A stretch of 64,000 nt of DNA from Serratia sp. DD3 (GCF_000496755.2 NZ_AYKS02000084.1:62001-126000), one strand, 5' to 3'; counted from the first letter of the stretch, positions 41,111-51,375 are shown. The notes: generated from the sequence alone by a model not told the origin. Numbers and translations are program-made.

Positions 41111-42343
41111 TCAACCTTTTAATAGTCTGCTACTCATGTAAATAATCAGTGCTGTAGCCAAAAATTCAGTAAACACCAATGAATATGACGCTCCAATTGC
41201 ACCGAACATGTATGTCGTAAAATAGATATGCATGCAATGAGTTGCAGCGCAACAGATGTAAATCCGTTGCAAAGTACGATCATGATGATTAGCCAGCAAG
41301 AACAATTGGGCTAGCACAATTGCCGGCGGGATAATCAACAGCATCATTGAAAGTACGGCAAGAATAGGGGCCGCTTCAATAAATTTTTCACCAAATAGTA
41401 AAGTGATAATTTGAGCTGAAAACTGGTTAATAAACCAAAAAGCGCAGACACCAAAAAGTGTGCTGAAGACAAGCACTCTTTTTATCAGTCGATTGCGCTT
41501 GACACTTTCGTTCTCGCGATAGCTGCAAATAATCGGATAAGCAGCTTGGCATAAAGGTGCCATCACTGCTAGACCAGAACGCACTAATCTTTCTGCTGCT
41601 CCGTATAACCCAGCAGAAACTGGGCCAGCAATTATTCCCAACAAAATAGTATTACTGGCTGAGTACACCATCGTTATTGAATTGGCGATGAATACCGGCC
41701 AACCTTCACGTAAATTAGCCACAACACTTGGTATCACGAGTTTTGGGTAACCCAACTGATAACGTTTGATAACCCACATTAGTATAACGACTGCTGCCAA
41801 AAAATTGGGGAAAGCAAGCAGCAGTGCCGCGCTTGTAGCGGTGATAGGAAACAGCAAAAAAGTGACTAACGTGACAACCCTTGCCAACAGCGTGATCATC
41901 GCTCCCCAGGCCATCTTGCCCACCCCTTGCAATAACCAGTAAGGTGAAAGCATTGAGCCAACAATAAGTAACGAGGAGATCAGTATGTAATCACTCAATA
42001 CTGCAAGTCTCTCCCAATTGAATGTCATCAATGAGATAACTAATAGGGCCACCAGTGTTAAAAACAGTTTACTAAAGGCTACCGCATAAAAGCTACGTGA
42101 TAACTCATAGTGATTGTCCATTTTTGCAATAGTACGCACTGCTGAAAAGTTGAAGCCATAGTCAACAAATATAGAAAGATAAAACGCTATCATGTAGCAG
42201 AACATGATATCGCCAAATAGCGCGACACCAATATTACGGCCAATGATAGGAAAAACCAGCAGCGGGAAAATAAAATTCCCGCCCTGTACCATCAGCAGTG
42301 AAAGGTAGTTACGAACAACGGGGTGATTAACATATTTAATCAT
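41111..42343 (-). CDS. wzx: Wzx O-antigen flippase
   Basis: The 410-residue protein has about twelve membrane helices and the PST/MATE-like fold of Wzx. It starts INHPVVRNYLSLL-type with FIFPLLVFPIIGRNIGVALF in helix 1, and has YGAAERLVRSGLAVMAPLCQ in the middle. It moves undecaprenyl-diphosphate-linked O units to the periplasmic face. Its start overlaps the wzy stop by 8 nt, so the two are coupled. It is the last gene of set 2. Confidence 0.88.
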   Translation of the reverse strand: MIKYVNHPVVRNYLSLLMVQGGNFIFPLLVFPIIGRNIGVALFGDIMFCYMIAFYLSIFVDYGFNFSAVRTIAKMDNHYELSRSFYAVAFSKLFLTLVALLVISLMTFNWERLAVLSDYILISSLLIVGSMLSPYWLLQGVGKMAWGAMITLLARVVTLVTFLLFPITATSAALLLAFPNFLAAVVILMWVIKRYQLGYPKLVIPSVVANLREGWPVFIANSITMVYSASNTILLGIIAGPVSAGLYGAAERLVRSGLAVMAPLCQAAYPIICSYRENESVKRNRLIKRVLVFSTLFGVCAFWFINQFSAQIITLLFGEKFIEAAPILAVLSMMLLIIPPAIVLAQLFLLANHHDRTLQRIYICCAATHCMHIYFTTYMFGAIGASYSLVFTEFLATALIIYMSSRLLKG

Positions 42344-43892
42344 CCGACGCTTCCCGCTTTATATGGCCACTCTGCGGGCTGGATATCTTTAAAATAGCTA
42401 ACCAATCTCGGCGCATAAAACTCAAGAAGAGAAGTAAAATCACAACATTGACGATTATCGTAGAATAATAGAAGTGATTATCAAAAATCATAAATACCGT
42501 TGCCATACAGAAATAACTATAAAATAGTGTGTTAGCCACTGTTTTCTGCTGCTGCATACGTTTATATAATGTCATACCAATACTGGTAAATAACAACATA
42601 AAACCCGCCACCCCATACATACCAAAATCCATATAAGGTTTTTGCATAAAGGTCATGATGTTGATCCAGTTATATCCTCCCATTTTTTCCAGATCAAGGG
42701 TTTCATCTGGCATGAAAAATTTAGTCGCAAAGCGGAAGGTTCCTGTTAATAACATGCGCCCATTACGGAAGTCTCCCGTATTATCAAGATAGATAACCAA
42801 TTTATTAAAGGCATGCATCTCGGTACTCAAATTAATCCAAATGGACATCATTTTAGGCGGCAATACCATCGTGGGTTTGAATTCTTCCTTATCTAACTCG
42901 GCCTCTAATTCCTTTGCGGTTTCTGAATCATGAGCTTTTGAATTTACCGCCACATCATTTAAAGGCTTACTATTCTGATTCTGATTCTGATTCTGATTCT
43001 GATTCTGATTCTGATTTGGAGTATTATAAATAGCCTTGTAATAATCTGTACTGCTAACTCCCGGCTGTTGATTATTTAAATAAACCTGAGTTCTAATGAT
43101 CGGTATAGAAACCATCAGTATGACGACAGCCATTAAAGTTAAAAAGCCCGTAAACAAAAGTGATAGTTTATTTTTTTCAAAAAAATAATATTGAATAAGT
43201 ATGTAAAATAGACTAGTCACCACGGGAATAAAAATATTGATGCGTCCACCCAGTAACAGCAGTAACAGCAAATAATATGCACTGAAAATAAGATAACCAT
43301 ACTTCCGTGTTTCGGTGACATATATAGTATTAAAAATAATAAAGAAAACAGGCAGCACCAGCAATACCATAAGATAGTTACTAATCACTTTAGGCATGAT
43401 ATTTGCGCGTGCATTGTCATCAAAAAGAGGTATTGCGCCAATTTTATCAATTGCAAACCAGTAAAGCCCAGTTTCCACAATAATACAGATTAGGTTAGCC
43501 CAGAACAGTGTTCTACCACAGATCCGATAGTCACCATTCATCTTTTTACTATTTTCGATCCGCCCATAGCGCAGCATAAACCAGAATACCACTGCGTAAA
43601 AAACAACAATGACACTAATCAAGGCATTCCAGGTTGATTGGCTGAAACTATCCTGTTCAATTAGTGTCAATCGTGCTTGACTGCATCCGATCATAAATAA
43701 AAACATACTCATAAAGATGGATGGTAGATTATAAAAATTTTTGAAATAGTAGGTGAAAAATGCAAAATTAACTACCGCGGCTACTGCAAATGACTTACTG
43801 ATAGCATTAACCGGCAATAATAAAATAGCAATTATAGAAATCGTACAAAATAGAGCTAGAAAAGATTTATTCACAAATCCACTTGTCAACAT
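42336..43892 (-). CDS. wzy: Wzy-type O-unit polymerase with Asn-Gln repeat
   Basis: The 518-residue protein has about eleven helices and a large hydrophilic loop between about residues 270 and 350, typical of oligosaccharide-unit polymerases (Wzy). Inside that loop seven NQ dipeptides lie in a row, coded by seven perfect 6-bp repeats, followed by an acidic stretch (ELEAELDKEEF). Wzy joins O units on the periplasmic side. It starts 2 bp after the stop of the upstream glycosyltransferase gene. The sequence is too divergent to name the linkage. Confidence 0.82.
   Translation of the reverse strand: MLTSGFVNKSFLALFCTISIIAILLLPVNAISKSFAVAAVVNFAFFTYYFKNFYNLPSIFMSMFLFMIGCSQARLTLIEQDSFSQSTWNALISVIVVFYAVVFWFMLRYGRIENSKKMNGDYRICGRTLFWANLICIIVETGLYWFAIDKIGAIPLFDDNARANIMPKVISNYLMVLLVLPVFFIIFNTIYVTETRKYGYLIFSAYYLLLLLLLGGRINIFIPVVTSLFYILIQYYFFEKNKLSLLFTGFLTLMAVVILMVSIPIIRTQVYLNNQQPGVSSTDYYKAIYNTPNQNQNQNQNQNQNQNSKPLNDVAVNSKAHDSETAKELEAELDKEEFKPTMVLPPKMMSIWINLSTEMHAFNKLVIYLDNTGDFRNGRMLLTGTFRFATKFFMPDETLDLEKMGGYNWINIMTFMQKPYMDFGMYGVAGFMLLFTSIGMTLYKRMQQQKTVANTLFYSYFCMATVFMIFDNHFYYSTIIVNVVILLLFLSFMRRDWLAILKISSPQSGHIKREASDD
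42973..43014. repeat. Hexanucleotide tandem repeat inside wzy
   Basis: TTCTGA is repeated seven times without a mismatch. On the coding strand it encodes Asn-Gln repeats. Because the unit is 6 bp, gain or loss of copies keeps the frame and changes only the loop length. Confidence 0.97.
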
Positions 43893-43893
43893 T

Positions 43894-44736
43894 TTACTGA
43901 TTTTCCTTTCTCACTTGAACAGTGATAGATGGTAATTGGTCCAAGCATTTTTTATTAATATTACTGCGTTCTGAATCAATGAACCATCCCCATTTATTAA
44001 AATAATGGATGGCAGACTGAATATGGTAGCCTAACAGTTTGTAGTTTTTATAGGAGCCTTTTGCAAAACTATGCTTCACCGTTGCGCCTGCACAAAATAT
44101 TGGCTTAGTGTACGCCAATACTTTACGACACAAATCAACATCCTCAAGGTACATAAAGTATCGTGAATCAAACCCTTGTACTTTCTTCAGTAAATCGGCT
44201 TGCGCAAATATAAAGCAACCGGAAATAGATGGGGCAAAGAAATTTTGTGTATCGTCGACACCATGCAGTTCATACTTTTTATCAAAAAATTTTGCAAAAA
44301 AAGGCACAAAGCGGCGTAATAAAAGGTTTGCTGGTGTTGGCAGCAGCCGGCAAACACGCTGTTTCTCACCGTTTGGGTAGATGATATTCGGTGCAAGAAA
44401 GGCATGTTGGTTTTGTTTGGCAAAACGATATAACGTCTCTACCGTGCCGACATCAAATTCAATATCTGGATTGCAGATAATAAAATATTCACATTTATCA
44501 AGGAAGGCAGCCATCGCTTGGTTATGGCCATGGCCAAATCCGCCATTTTTGTCAGACTTGATGTAAACAATACGCGGATTATTGATGTGTGCTGCCCATT
44601 CACAACCAGCATTATCAACTAAAATAATGGTTTCAACTAAAGCTTCACTTAATAATGAATCTATTGTAGGTTGTAGCTCTTGTTGTGTATGTTTATACAA
44701 CACAATAGACGCTACAACAGGCATTTTTTTTTCCAT
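43894..44736 (-). CDS. Family 2 glycosyltransferase (WbbL-like, probable rhamnosyltransferase)
   Basis: The 280-residue GT2 protein reads VVASIVLYKHTQ at the start, VDNAGCEW for the first acidic motif, GFGHGHNQAM, CNPDIEF for the second acidic motif, and GFDSRYFMYLEDVDLCRKVL near the catalytic end. These features are those of WbbL/RfbN-type rhamnosyltransferases. With rmlACD upstream, dTDP-rhamnose is the expected donor. The ATG at 44736 has GAAGGG 6 nt upstream; an earlier ATG at 44754 overlaps the preceding stop (ATGA) and is an alternative. Confidence 0.85.
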   Translation of the reverse strand: MEKKMPVVASIVLYKHTQQELQPTIDSLLSEALVETIILVDNAGCEWAAHINNPRIVYIKSDKNGGFGHGHNQAMAAFLDKCEYFIICNPDIEFDVGTVETLYRFAKQNQHAFLAPNIIYPNGEKQRVCRLLPTPANLLLRRFVPFFAKFFDKKYELHGVDDTQNFFAPSISGCFIFAQADLLKKVQGFDSRYFMYLEDVDLCRKVLAYTKPIFCAGATVKHSFAKGSYKNYKLLGYHIQSAIHYFNKWGWFIDSERSNINKKCLDQLPSITVQVRKENQ

Positions 44737-44750
44737 TTGATTCCCTTCAC

Positions 44751-45629
44751 TCATTTTGTGCTTATTCCATCTTTAAAAGCACGATACCATGTTCTGAAGT
44801 GCATTTTTTTATTTGGTTGGGTCATAATCAATAGCAGCTGGTGAATGGTGTTAAAAACGTTTTCACGAATTTTTATCAGCAGAGGGATATGCGTCATTCT
44901 GGTTAATAAAAAACCATTACGTATCCGATAATATCTTCTGAAATCAGAATGCATAGGAACATGCCAGGCTAAGACTTTCATCGTCCTATCACCAATAGCA
45001 TGGGACATTCTCGCCGAGGTTGAAGCATAAATCTTATAACCCATTGTGACGGCACGTAGACACCATTCGGTATCAACATAGTCAATAAAGAAAGATTCAT
45101 TCATCAAACCTACGTCACGCAATACACTGACAGGGATCAGCGAACCAGAAGAGATGAGCATACTGACTTCAAATGGGGCCTGTTGTGTCTCCGGCCGTAA
45201 TTTTGTACGCCAGCCCAATGCATTGACTTTGATGAGTGGATAGTAAAATCCATAACGTGAATCGGTAAAGATGGGGCCGATCGCAGCCAGTTTTTGGGTC
45301 GCGGCAAGAACGTGGAAATCATGCAACAGATTTGCCATAAAACCATCATTCACATTGCTGTCTTGATCAAAAAATACAATCATATCAGCCTGATGGCATT
45401 GACATGCTTGCTCAATACCTATGTTCTGCGCCTTCGCAATCCCGACGTTTTCTTCAAGTCTAATAACGGTTGCCGAACGCGACAACTGCTCAACCACCTC
45501 TGGCGCTAACGTGCCATTATCCACTAAAACACAAGAAACTTGTTGCTGAGTTAGACTGTCGATCAGCCTGGTAAGGTTGTCTAACTCAGGGTGGTAAGAC
45601 ACAATCACTGCAGAAATCTTATCATGCAT
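44751..45629 (-). CDS. Family 2 glycosyltransferase (rhamnosyltransferase-like)
   Basis: From the ATG at 45629 the 292-residue protein begins MHDKISAVIVSYHPELDNL. It has LVDNG, ENVGIAKAQNIG, the acidic FFDQDSNV and the late FFIDYVDTEWCLRAV, all standard for rhamnosyltransferases of the RfbF/WbbL group. The frame extends to a TTG at 45695 without a better start. It is the first glycosyltransferase after rmlD in set 2; a dispersed repeat lies between. Confidence 0.83.
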   Translation of the reverse strand: MHDKISAVIVSYHPELDNLTRLIDSLTQQQVSCVLVDNGTLAPEVVEQLSRSATVIRLEENVGIAKAQNIGIEQACQCHQADMIVFFDQDSNVNDGFMANLLHDFHVLAATQKLAAIGPIFTDSRYGFYYPLIKVNALGWRTKLRPETQQAPFEVSMLISSGSLIPVSVLRDVGLMNESFFIDYVDTEWCLRAVTMGYKIYASTSARMSHAIGDRTMKVLAWHVPMHSDFRRYYRIRNGFLLTRMTHIPLLIKIRENVFNTIHQLLLIMTQPNKKMHFRTWYRAFKDGISTK

Positions 45630-45777
45630 AGGGGAAAATTCAGTAACGGAAGGGAGTTCACTACAAGTTTGTTGCTCTAACACTAACCACCCCAAATAGT
45701 AAGCAATCTAATGACACCAACAGAGCGAGATATCGACGCTCAGCGCATCGTTTTTCGTAACCCAGCTCTATACTTTT

Positions 45778-45858
45778 CATACTCCAAGTTGCTCGGGTAT
45801 ATAACAAATATCTGCGAAGCTAAACCGCAGCCAACCAACTCAAAGTATGACAGATATG
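45778..45858. repeat. Dispersed repeat, short copy between rmlD and a glycosyltransferase
   Basis: It starts TCATACTCCAAGTTGCTCGG and ends CAACTCAAAGTATGACAGAT, matching the ends of the 40883-41108 element but with most of the middle missing. It abuts the rmlD stop. Confidence 0.6.
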
Positions 45859-45861
45859 GTC

Positions 45862-46725
45862 TTAGGGTTGCATGTTTGCGCGCACAATAGCATCAATTCT
45901 GTCTCGCCAGCAAGATAGAGCGATACCCTGTTGCTTAATTTTGTCACAATTAAGTACTGAGTATTTAGGTCTTCTCGCTGGTGTTGGGTACTGCTCTGTC
46001 CCTATCGCTTTCACCACAGGCGATTTAGGCAATTGCTTCATCTTTAATGCAGATGTAAATATTGCCTCTGCAAACTCATTCCATGCGACTTGGCTGTCAC
46101 CACAGAAGTGATAAATTCCCCCATCAGCATTCTTTTTTAATAATTCTATGATTGCTACGGCAATATCACCCGCATAGGTTGGGCAACCGAACTGATCCGC
46201 CACCACATTTAACTCATCCCGCTCCTTCCCTAAGCGCAGCATGGTCTTCACAAAATTATTACCATACTCACTAAATACCCAAGCGGTGCGGATAATCAAG
46301 GCATCAGGTTGAATCTGGCTAACGGCAATTTCACCGGCTAACTTGGTTTTACCATAAACTCCTAGCGGGTTAGTTATGGCTGTTTCTATATAGGGTGTAT
46401 TGGCCTCACCATCAAAAACATAATCCGTAGAGACATGGACCAAACGAGCACCAACTTCATTCGCGGCTAATGCCAAGTTTTTAGGGCCAATTTCATTAAT
46501 CAAGGTAGCAATTTGCTGGTCAGACTCCGCTTTATCAACCGCCGTGTAAGCTGCCGCATTGACAATCACATCTGGCCGATATTCAATTACCTGCTGTTTA
46601 ACCTTAGCCAAATCTGTGATATCGAGAGTATCAACATCAGTTGCCAGTACTTGCCACCCTGCCGGAAGGCGGTCACAAAAGCAATTACCTAATTGCCCTT
46701 TAGAACCGGTCAATAACACTTTCAT
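45862..46725 (-). CDS. rmlD: dTDP-4-dehydrorhamnose reductase
   Basis: The 287-residue SDR enzyme performs the last step of dTDP-L-rhamnose synthesis. It has GSKGQLGNCF at the start, the STDYVFDG strand with catalytic Thr/Ser, and YGKTKLAGE for the YxxxK pair. The start overlaps the rmlC stop by 4 nt (ATGA). Length is slightly short of E. coli RmlD (299), within the family range. Confidence 0.95.
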   Translation of the reverse strand: MKVLLTGSKGQLGNCFCDRLPAGWQVLATDVDTLDITDLAKVKQQVIEYRPDVIVNAAAYTAVDKAESDQQIATLINEIGPKNLALAANEVGARLVHVSTDYVFDGEANTPYIETAITNPLGVYGKTKLAGEIAVSQIQPDALIIRTAWVFSEYGNNFVKTMLRLGKERDELNVVADQFGCPTYAGDIAVAIIELLKKNADGGIYHFCGDSQVAWNEFAEAIFTSALKMKQLPKSPVVKAIGTEQYPTPARRPKYSVLNCDKIKQQGIALSCWRDRIDAIVRANMQP

Positions 46726-47258
46726 TGGCCTAACTCCTTAAATAATCTACCCAGTTTATCTTTTTCAGACAGTATCGGGTTCTTAATTGGCCACTCGATA
46801 CCTACAGCAGGGTCATTCCATAGCAGGCACCCTTCATGTGCTGGGTTATAATAATCGGTGCACTTATACTCAAAATCTGCCATATCAGAAAGTACAACAA
46901 AGCCATGTGCCAAACCCGGTGGAACCCAGAACTGGGTTTTATTTTCTTCAGAAAGGAGCACACCCTCCCAAACACCGTACGTGGGTGAATCCTGGCGTAT
47001 ATCTACCACCACATCAAACACTTCACCACGCACTACTCGCACTAGTTTACCCTGAGGATTTACCTTTTGAAAATGCAGCCCACGCAACACGCCATGGGAA
47101 GAGCGCGAATGGTTATCCTGCACAAAATCCAGTTCAATATTTAGCATTTCCTGGTAGCGTTTTTTTTCAAAGGTCTCCAAGAAAAAACCGCGCGCATCGC
47201 CAAATACCTTTGGTTGAATAATCTTCACACCATCGATTTTGGTATCCGAGACTTGCAT
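46722..47258 (-). CDS. rmlC: dTDP-4-dehydrorhamnose 3,5-epimerase
   Basis: The 178-residue cupin starts MQVSDTKIDGVKIIQPKVFG and carries the catalytic His and Asp blocks HSRSSHGVLRGLHFQ and VVVDIRQDSPTYG. The start at 47258, with GGAGAAGTAGG upstream, is 1 bp after the rmlA stop; the open frame begins five codons earlier without support. Confidence 0.95.
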   Translation of the reverse strand: MQVSDTKIDGVKIIQPKVFGDARGFFLETFEKKRYQEMLNIELDFVQDNHSRSSHGVLRGLHFQKVNPQGKLVRVVRGEVFDVVVDIRQDSPTYGVWEGVLLSEENKTQFWVPPGLAHGFVVLSDMADFEYKCTDYYNPAHEGCLLWNDPAVGIEWPIKNPILSEKDKLGRLFKELGQ

Positions 47259-47259
47259 C

Positions 47260-48129
47260 CTACTTCTCCACAATTAGTTGCGATAGGTACTGCCCATAAA
47301 GGGTTTTTCCAAGCAATTTAGCTTCAGCTTCAACTTGTTCTCGACTCAACCACCCTTTACGGTAAGCTATCTCTTCCAAGCAAGCTACTTTCAAGCCTTG
47401 GCGGCTTTCGATAGTATGAATAAACTGCGATGCTTCAATCAGGCTGTCATGGGTACCGGTATCCAGCCAAGCAAAACCGCGACCGAGCAACTCAACATTG
47501 AGTTCGCCTCTTTCCAGATACATTTGGTTGAGTGTGGTGATTTCTAATTCTCCCCGGGAAGATGGCTTAACCTGTCTCGCCAATTCGACAACATTATGGT
47601 CATAGAAATAGAGCCCAGTTACAGCCCAGTGAGATTTAGGTTTTACTGGTTTTTCTTCCAGTGAAACTGCACGGAAATTATCATCAAACTCCACAACGCC
47701 AAATCGTTCAGGGTCCATCACCTGGTAACCGAATATTGTCGCACCTTGGTTACGCTCCACTACGGTTGTTAGTTTTGGCCCAAAGCTCTGACCAAAAAAG
47801 ATGTTGTCCCCCAGCACTAAGGCACAACTATCACCATTGATAAACTCTTCACCAATCAAGAAGGCTTGTGCCAAACCATCCGGGCTTGGCTGTTCTGCAT
47901 AGCTTAAAGAAATACCTAGCCTACTGCCATCCCCAAGCAGTCGCTTGAACGATGGCAAGTCCTCCGGGGTGGATATAATCAGAATGTCGCGAATCCCCGC
48001 CAGCATCAATACTGAAAGCGGGTAATAGATCATCGGTTTATCATATATAGGCAATAACTGCTTTGATATGCCCCGAGTAATAGGGTAAAGACGTGTACCA
48101 CTCCCCCCCGCTAGAACAATACCTTTCAT
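47260..48129 (-). CDS. rmlA: Glucose-1-phosphate thymidylyltransferase
   Basis: The 289-residue nucleotidyltransferase makes dTDP-glucose, step 1 of the rhamnose pathway. It starts [20 protein letters not shown] with the nucleotide-binding signature, has [17 protein letters not shown] ([14 protein letters not shown]) and LGDNIFFGQ with the metal Asp. Length is normal for RmlA. It follows the rmlB remnant by 15 bp. Confidence 0.97.
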   Translation of the reverse strand: MKGIVLAGGSGTRLYPITRGISKQLLPIYDKPMIYYPLSVLMLAGIRDILIISTPEDLPSFKRLLGDGSRLGISLSYAEQPSPDGLAQAFLIGEEFINGDSCALVLGDNIFFGQSFGPKLTTVVERNQGATIFGYQVMDPERFGVVEFDDNFRAVSLEEKPVKPKSHWAVTGLYFYDHNVVELARQVKPSSRGELEITTLNQMYLERGELNVELLGRGFAWLDTGTHDSLIEASQFIHTIESRQGLKVACLEEIAYRKGWLSREQVEAEAKLLGKTLYGQYLSQLIVEK

Positions 48130-48144
48130 TTTTATATCACCAAA

Positions 48145-48261
48145 TTAGCGGGTTAAACCCAAACGCTCAGCTGCATAGGAGCCATCTTTTACTCGACGCC
48201 ACCAAGATTCATTAGCCAAGTACCATGTAACGGTTTTTCTAATAACACATTCAAACACTTC
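48145..48261 (-). pseudogene. rmlB: rmlB (dTDP-glucose 4,6-dehydratase) 3' remnant
   Basis: In this frame the minus strand reads [16 protein letters not shown] and ends [16 protein letters not shown]. That is the typical C-terminus of RmlB, just upstream of rmlA where rmlB belongs. Only the last 38 codons remain. The remnant begins inside the last codons of galE, in another frame, so galE has replaced the rest of rmlB. No start site exists for it. Confidence 0.85.
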
Positions 48262-49270
48262 CATAACCCCTAGGATTCTTACTCTGCCAGTTCCAGGTAT
48301 CACGCATCATGGTGGCGATACCGCGGGATACCGCCCAACCGAGCTCTTTCTCAGCTAGTGTGGCATCCGCCCAGAATGCTGGCAGGTCGCCGTCACGGCG
48401 GGGCAAAATCTGGTAAGGGATCGTTACACCTGAGGCTTTTTCGAACGCATGAACCATTTCCAGTACTGAGTACCCTACCCCAGCACCAAGATTGTAGGCC
48501 TTAAAACCGCTGATTTTGCGTAGGTGGTCCATCGCCATCAAGTGCCCTTCCGCCAAATCCATTACATGGATGTAATCACGCACGCCGGTGCCATCTTGGG
48601 TTGGATAATCACCACCAAAAATACCCAGCGTCTCCAATTTGCCAATAGCAACCTGTGAAATGTAGGGCAGCAGGTTGTTAGGGATGCCATTCGGATCTTC
48701 ACCAATCAGGCCGGACTCATGCGCGCCCACCGGGTTAAAATAGCGTAAGGCAATAATGGAGAATTGCGGTTCAGCTTTGGCGAAATCCTGCAGGATCTGC
48801 TCAACCATCAGTTTAGATGTGCCATAAGGGCTGGTGGTACCACCAATCGGGGTGGTTTCAACATAGGGGACAGGGGCATTAGCGCCATACACTGTAGCTG
48901 AAGAGCTAAAGATAAATTTGTGTACACCGGCACGGCGCATTTCATTCAGCAGTACCAATGTCCCAGTGACATTGTTCTGGTAATATTCCAAAGGTTTGCG
49001 GGTTGACTCACCAACAGCTTTTAGCCCGGCAAAGTGGATCACGGATGAGATCCGGTGCCCATCAAAAATACGGTTTAAACATTCGGCATCTTGAACATCG
49101 CCTTGATAGAAGATCGTCGCCTTGCCGGTGAGTTGTTCTACTCGCCGCAGTGACTCTTCTGAGGAGTTAGAGAGGTTGTCCAGGACCACAACGTCCTCAC
49201 CTCGTTCCAGCAATGCCAGAACAGTATGGGAACCAATATAACCTGCCCCCCCAGTGACTAAAATCGCCAT
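48251..49270 (-). CDS. galE: UDP-glucose 4-epimerase
   Basis: The 339-residue SDR enzyme interconverts UDP-glucose and UDP-galactose. It has [17 protein letters not shown] (NAD binding, 6-22), SSSATVYG and YGTSK with the catalytic Tyr-Lys. The last residues (RGYGSV) differ from the usual NPQGYPD-like end because the stop lies inside leftover rmlB sequence. It is the first gene after the JUMPstart. A 5' fragment of another galE lies at 53262-53348. UDP-galactose or, if bifunctional, UDP-GalNAc would be supplied. Confidence 0.96.
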   Translation of the reverse strand: MAILVTGGAGYIGSHTVLALLERGEDVVVLDNLSNSSEESLRRVEQLTGKATIFYQGDVQDAECLNRIFDGHRISSVIHFAGLKAVGESTRKPLEYYQNNVTGTLVLLNEMRRAGVHKFIFSSSATVYGANAPVPYVETTPIGGTTSPYGTSKLMVEQILQDFAKAEPQFSIIALRYFNPVGAHESGLIGEDPNGIPNNLLPYISQVAIGKLETLGIFGGDYPTQDGTGVRDYIHVMDLAEGHLMAMDHLRKISGFKAYNLGAGVGYSVLEMVHAFEKASGVTIPYQILPRRDGDLPAFWADATLAEKELGWAVSRGIATMMRDTWNWQSKNPRGYGSV

Positions 49271-49788
49271 TGTTACTCCTTAATCTCTCTTTCCGAGGTC
49301 TAGATGCAAGAACCTGTAGCGCCCTACGCCTAAGTGGAATCATGTTGTCGCCGGACAACCCTTTGAACCCACTTCGGCTAAAATTTTCCGTTTGCTATTA
49401 AGCTGATACTGATTTTCACACGCTACCGCCCTTGGCTTTCAGCTACCAATGCGCTGTAGAAATATTTAATTATCGGCTGTCATACAACAAGTTACAGGTA
49501 GCCCAACCACAATGCGAGATCCCCCATTGTTTTGGCTGAGACCTATCGACCTGACACATGCAAGGCGACAAGTATATACCGTTCTTCGATTTAAGAAACT
49601 ACGTTAGCTCAATATACGATGTTTCCGCCTGTATCTTGAGCAACAATGAGTGATATTCCACGTTTTTAACCACTGTCGTTAATCTGTGATTAAAAGTTGA
49701 AATCCCCGCCTTCAACCTCCATCATGCTGAGTGCGGCATTTGCCGTTTAACTGTTTACCGTTTAACTACACAAGGTGAAATTAGGCGT
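49271..49788. other. Divergent region galE/yegH
   Basis: About 520 bp carrying the JUMPstart leader of set 2 on the minus strand and the yegH promoter on the plus strand. No gene is visible. Confidence 0.6.
49419..49456 (-). promoter_or_regulatory. JUMPstart with ops element
   Basis: On the minus strand the 38-bp element begins CAGCGCATTGGTAGCTGAAA and ends in the ops core GGCGGTAGCGTG (49419-49430). The JUMPstart consensus is matched almost throughout. RfaH binds RNA polymerase at ops and prevents early termination in long surface-polysaccharide operons. It lies 149 bp before galE and marks the start of set 2 transcription. Confidence 0.95.
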
Positions 49789-51375
49789 ATGGAATGGATC
49801 GCAGATCCAACAATTTGGGCTGGCTTAGCCACATTGGTTGTGTTGGAAATTGTCTTAGGGATTGACAACCTGATATTCATCGCCATTCTGGCGGAAAAAT
49901 TACCCAAAAAACAACGTGATAAAGCTCGCGTCATCGGTTTATTACTGGCGCTGCTGATGCGTTTGGCGCTGTTGGCCTCAATCTCCTGGTTGGCTACGCT
50001 AACCAAACCACTCTTTTTTGCTGTCGGCCACCATTTCAGCGGTCGCGACCTGATTATGCTGATTGGTGGACTATTCCTGCTGTTTAAAGCCACTATGGAG
50101 TTAAACGAGCGGCTAGAAGGCAAAGATGATAACCACCACGGCCCACAGAAAGGTGCGCGTTTCTGGCCGGTCGTGGCACAGATTGTGGTACTGGATGCAG
50201 TATTTTCACTAGATGCCGTCATTACAGCTGTCGGCATGGTGGAAGAATTGGCAGTGATGATGATTGCCGTCTGTATCGCCATCGGCTTGATGTTATTAGC
50301 CAGTAAACCGCTGACCCGTTTTGTCAATGCTCACCCCACCATCGTTATTCTCTGCCTGAGTTTTCTGCTGATGATTGGCTTTAGCCTGGTTGCTGAAGGG
50401 TTCGGTTACTCTATTCCCAAAGGCTATCTCTATGCGGCCATCGGTTTCTCGGTAATGATCGAAGCATTAAATCAGCTTGCCCAATTTAATCGCCGCCGTT
50501 TTCTGTCAAAAGTTCGCCCGCTGCGTGAACGTACCGCTGAAGCCGTATTGCGGATGTTAAGTGGCAAACATGAAGAGGCAGAAGTCGACAACCATTCAGC
50601 TAACTTGTTGGCGGACAGCAACAGCGACAATGGCGAAATCTTTAACCAGCAAGAGCGCCATATGATTGAGCGTGTGCTGGGTATGGCCCAGCGTACTGTC
50701 AGTAGCATCATGACCTCACGCCATGATGTTGTGTATCTTGGGCTAAACGATCCGCAAGATAAACTGACCAAACTGCTGGAAAAGAACCAACATACGCGCA
50801 TTGTCGTTACTGAAAACCGTGCCAGTGATGAACCACTCGGGGTGATCCATACTGTTGATGTATTAAAGCAGCAGTTGCAGCAAGCCCAGTTGGATTTACG
50901 CGCGCTGGTACGTCAACCGCTGATTTTCCCTGAACAATTGACGTTACTCTCCGCACTGGAGCAGTTCCGCCAGGCTAAAACCCATTTTGCGTTTGTCGTC
51001 GATGAGTTTGGCTCTGTCGAAGGGGTGGTAACGTTGACGGATGTGATGGAAACCATCGCCGGTAATCTACCAGAAGCGGATGAAGAAATTGATGCCCGCC
51101 ACGATATTCAGCAAACCACCGACGGCTGTTGGATTGCCAATGGGCATATGCCGATGGAAGATTTAGTGCTGTATGTTCCACTGCCCCTTGAAGAGAAGCG
51201 CGAATATCACACCCTGGCGGGGTTGTTGATGGAGCACTGCCAACGCATCCCAAATACAGGGGAACAATTAAAAATTGGTGATTGTCTGTTTGAACCGTTA
51301 GAGATCAGTAGTCATCGTATTGTGAAAGTAAAAATTACGCCGCAACTCCCGATAAATGAAGACGAGGATCTTTGA
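49789..51375 (+). CDS. yegH: YegH, TerC-CBS-CorC_HlyC membrane protein
   Basis: The 528-residue protein has a TerC-type membrane domain ([20 protein letters not shown] start; [32 protein letters not shown]), two CBS domains (about 300-430; [30 protein letters not shown]) and a CorC_HlyC domain at the end. Length and sequence match E. coli YegH (527), which sits beside wza at the edge of the colanic acid cluster. The paralogue YoaE (518) is less similar in context. TerC proteins are linked to metal efflux. This marks set 3 as occupying the colanic acid position. Confidence 0.9.
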   Translation: MEWIADPTIWAGLATLVVLEIVLGIDNLIFIAILAEKLPKKQRDKARVIGLLLALLMRLALLASISWLATLTKPLFFAVGHHFSGRDLIMLIGGLFLLFKATMELNERLEGKDDNHHGPQKGARFWPVVAQIVVLDAVFSLDAVITAVGMVEELAVMMIAVCIAIGLMLLASKPLTRFVNAHPTIVILCLSFLLMIGFSLVAEGFGYSIPKGYLYAAIGFSVMIEALNQLAQFNRRRFLSKVRPLRERTAEAVLRMLSGKHEEAEVDNHSANLLADSNSDNGEIFNQQERHMIERVLGMAQRTVSSIMTSRHDVVYLGLNDPQDKLTKLLEKNQHTRIVVTENRASDEPLGVIHTVDVLKQQLQQAQLDLRALVRQPLIFPEQLTLLSALEQFRQAKTHFAFVVDEFGSVEGVVTLTDVMETIAGNLPEADEEIDARHDIQQTTDGCWIANGHMPMEDLVLYVPLPLEEKREYHTLAGLLMEHCQRIPNTGEQLKIGDCLFEPLEISSHRIVKVKITPQLPINEDEDL

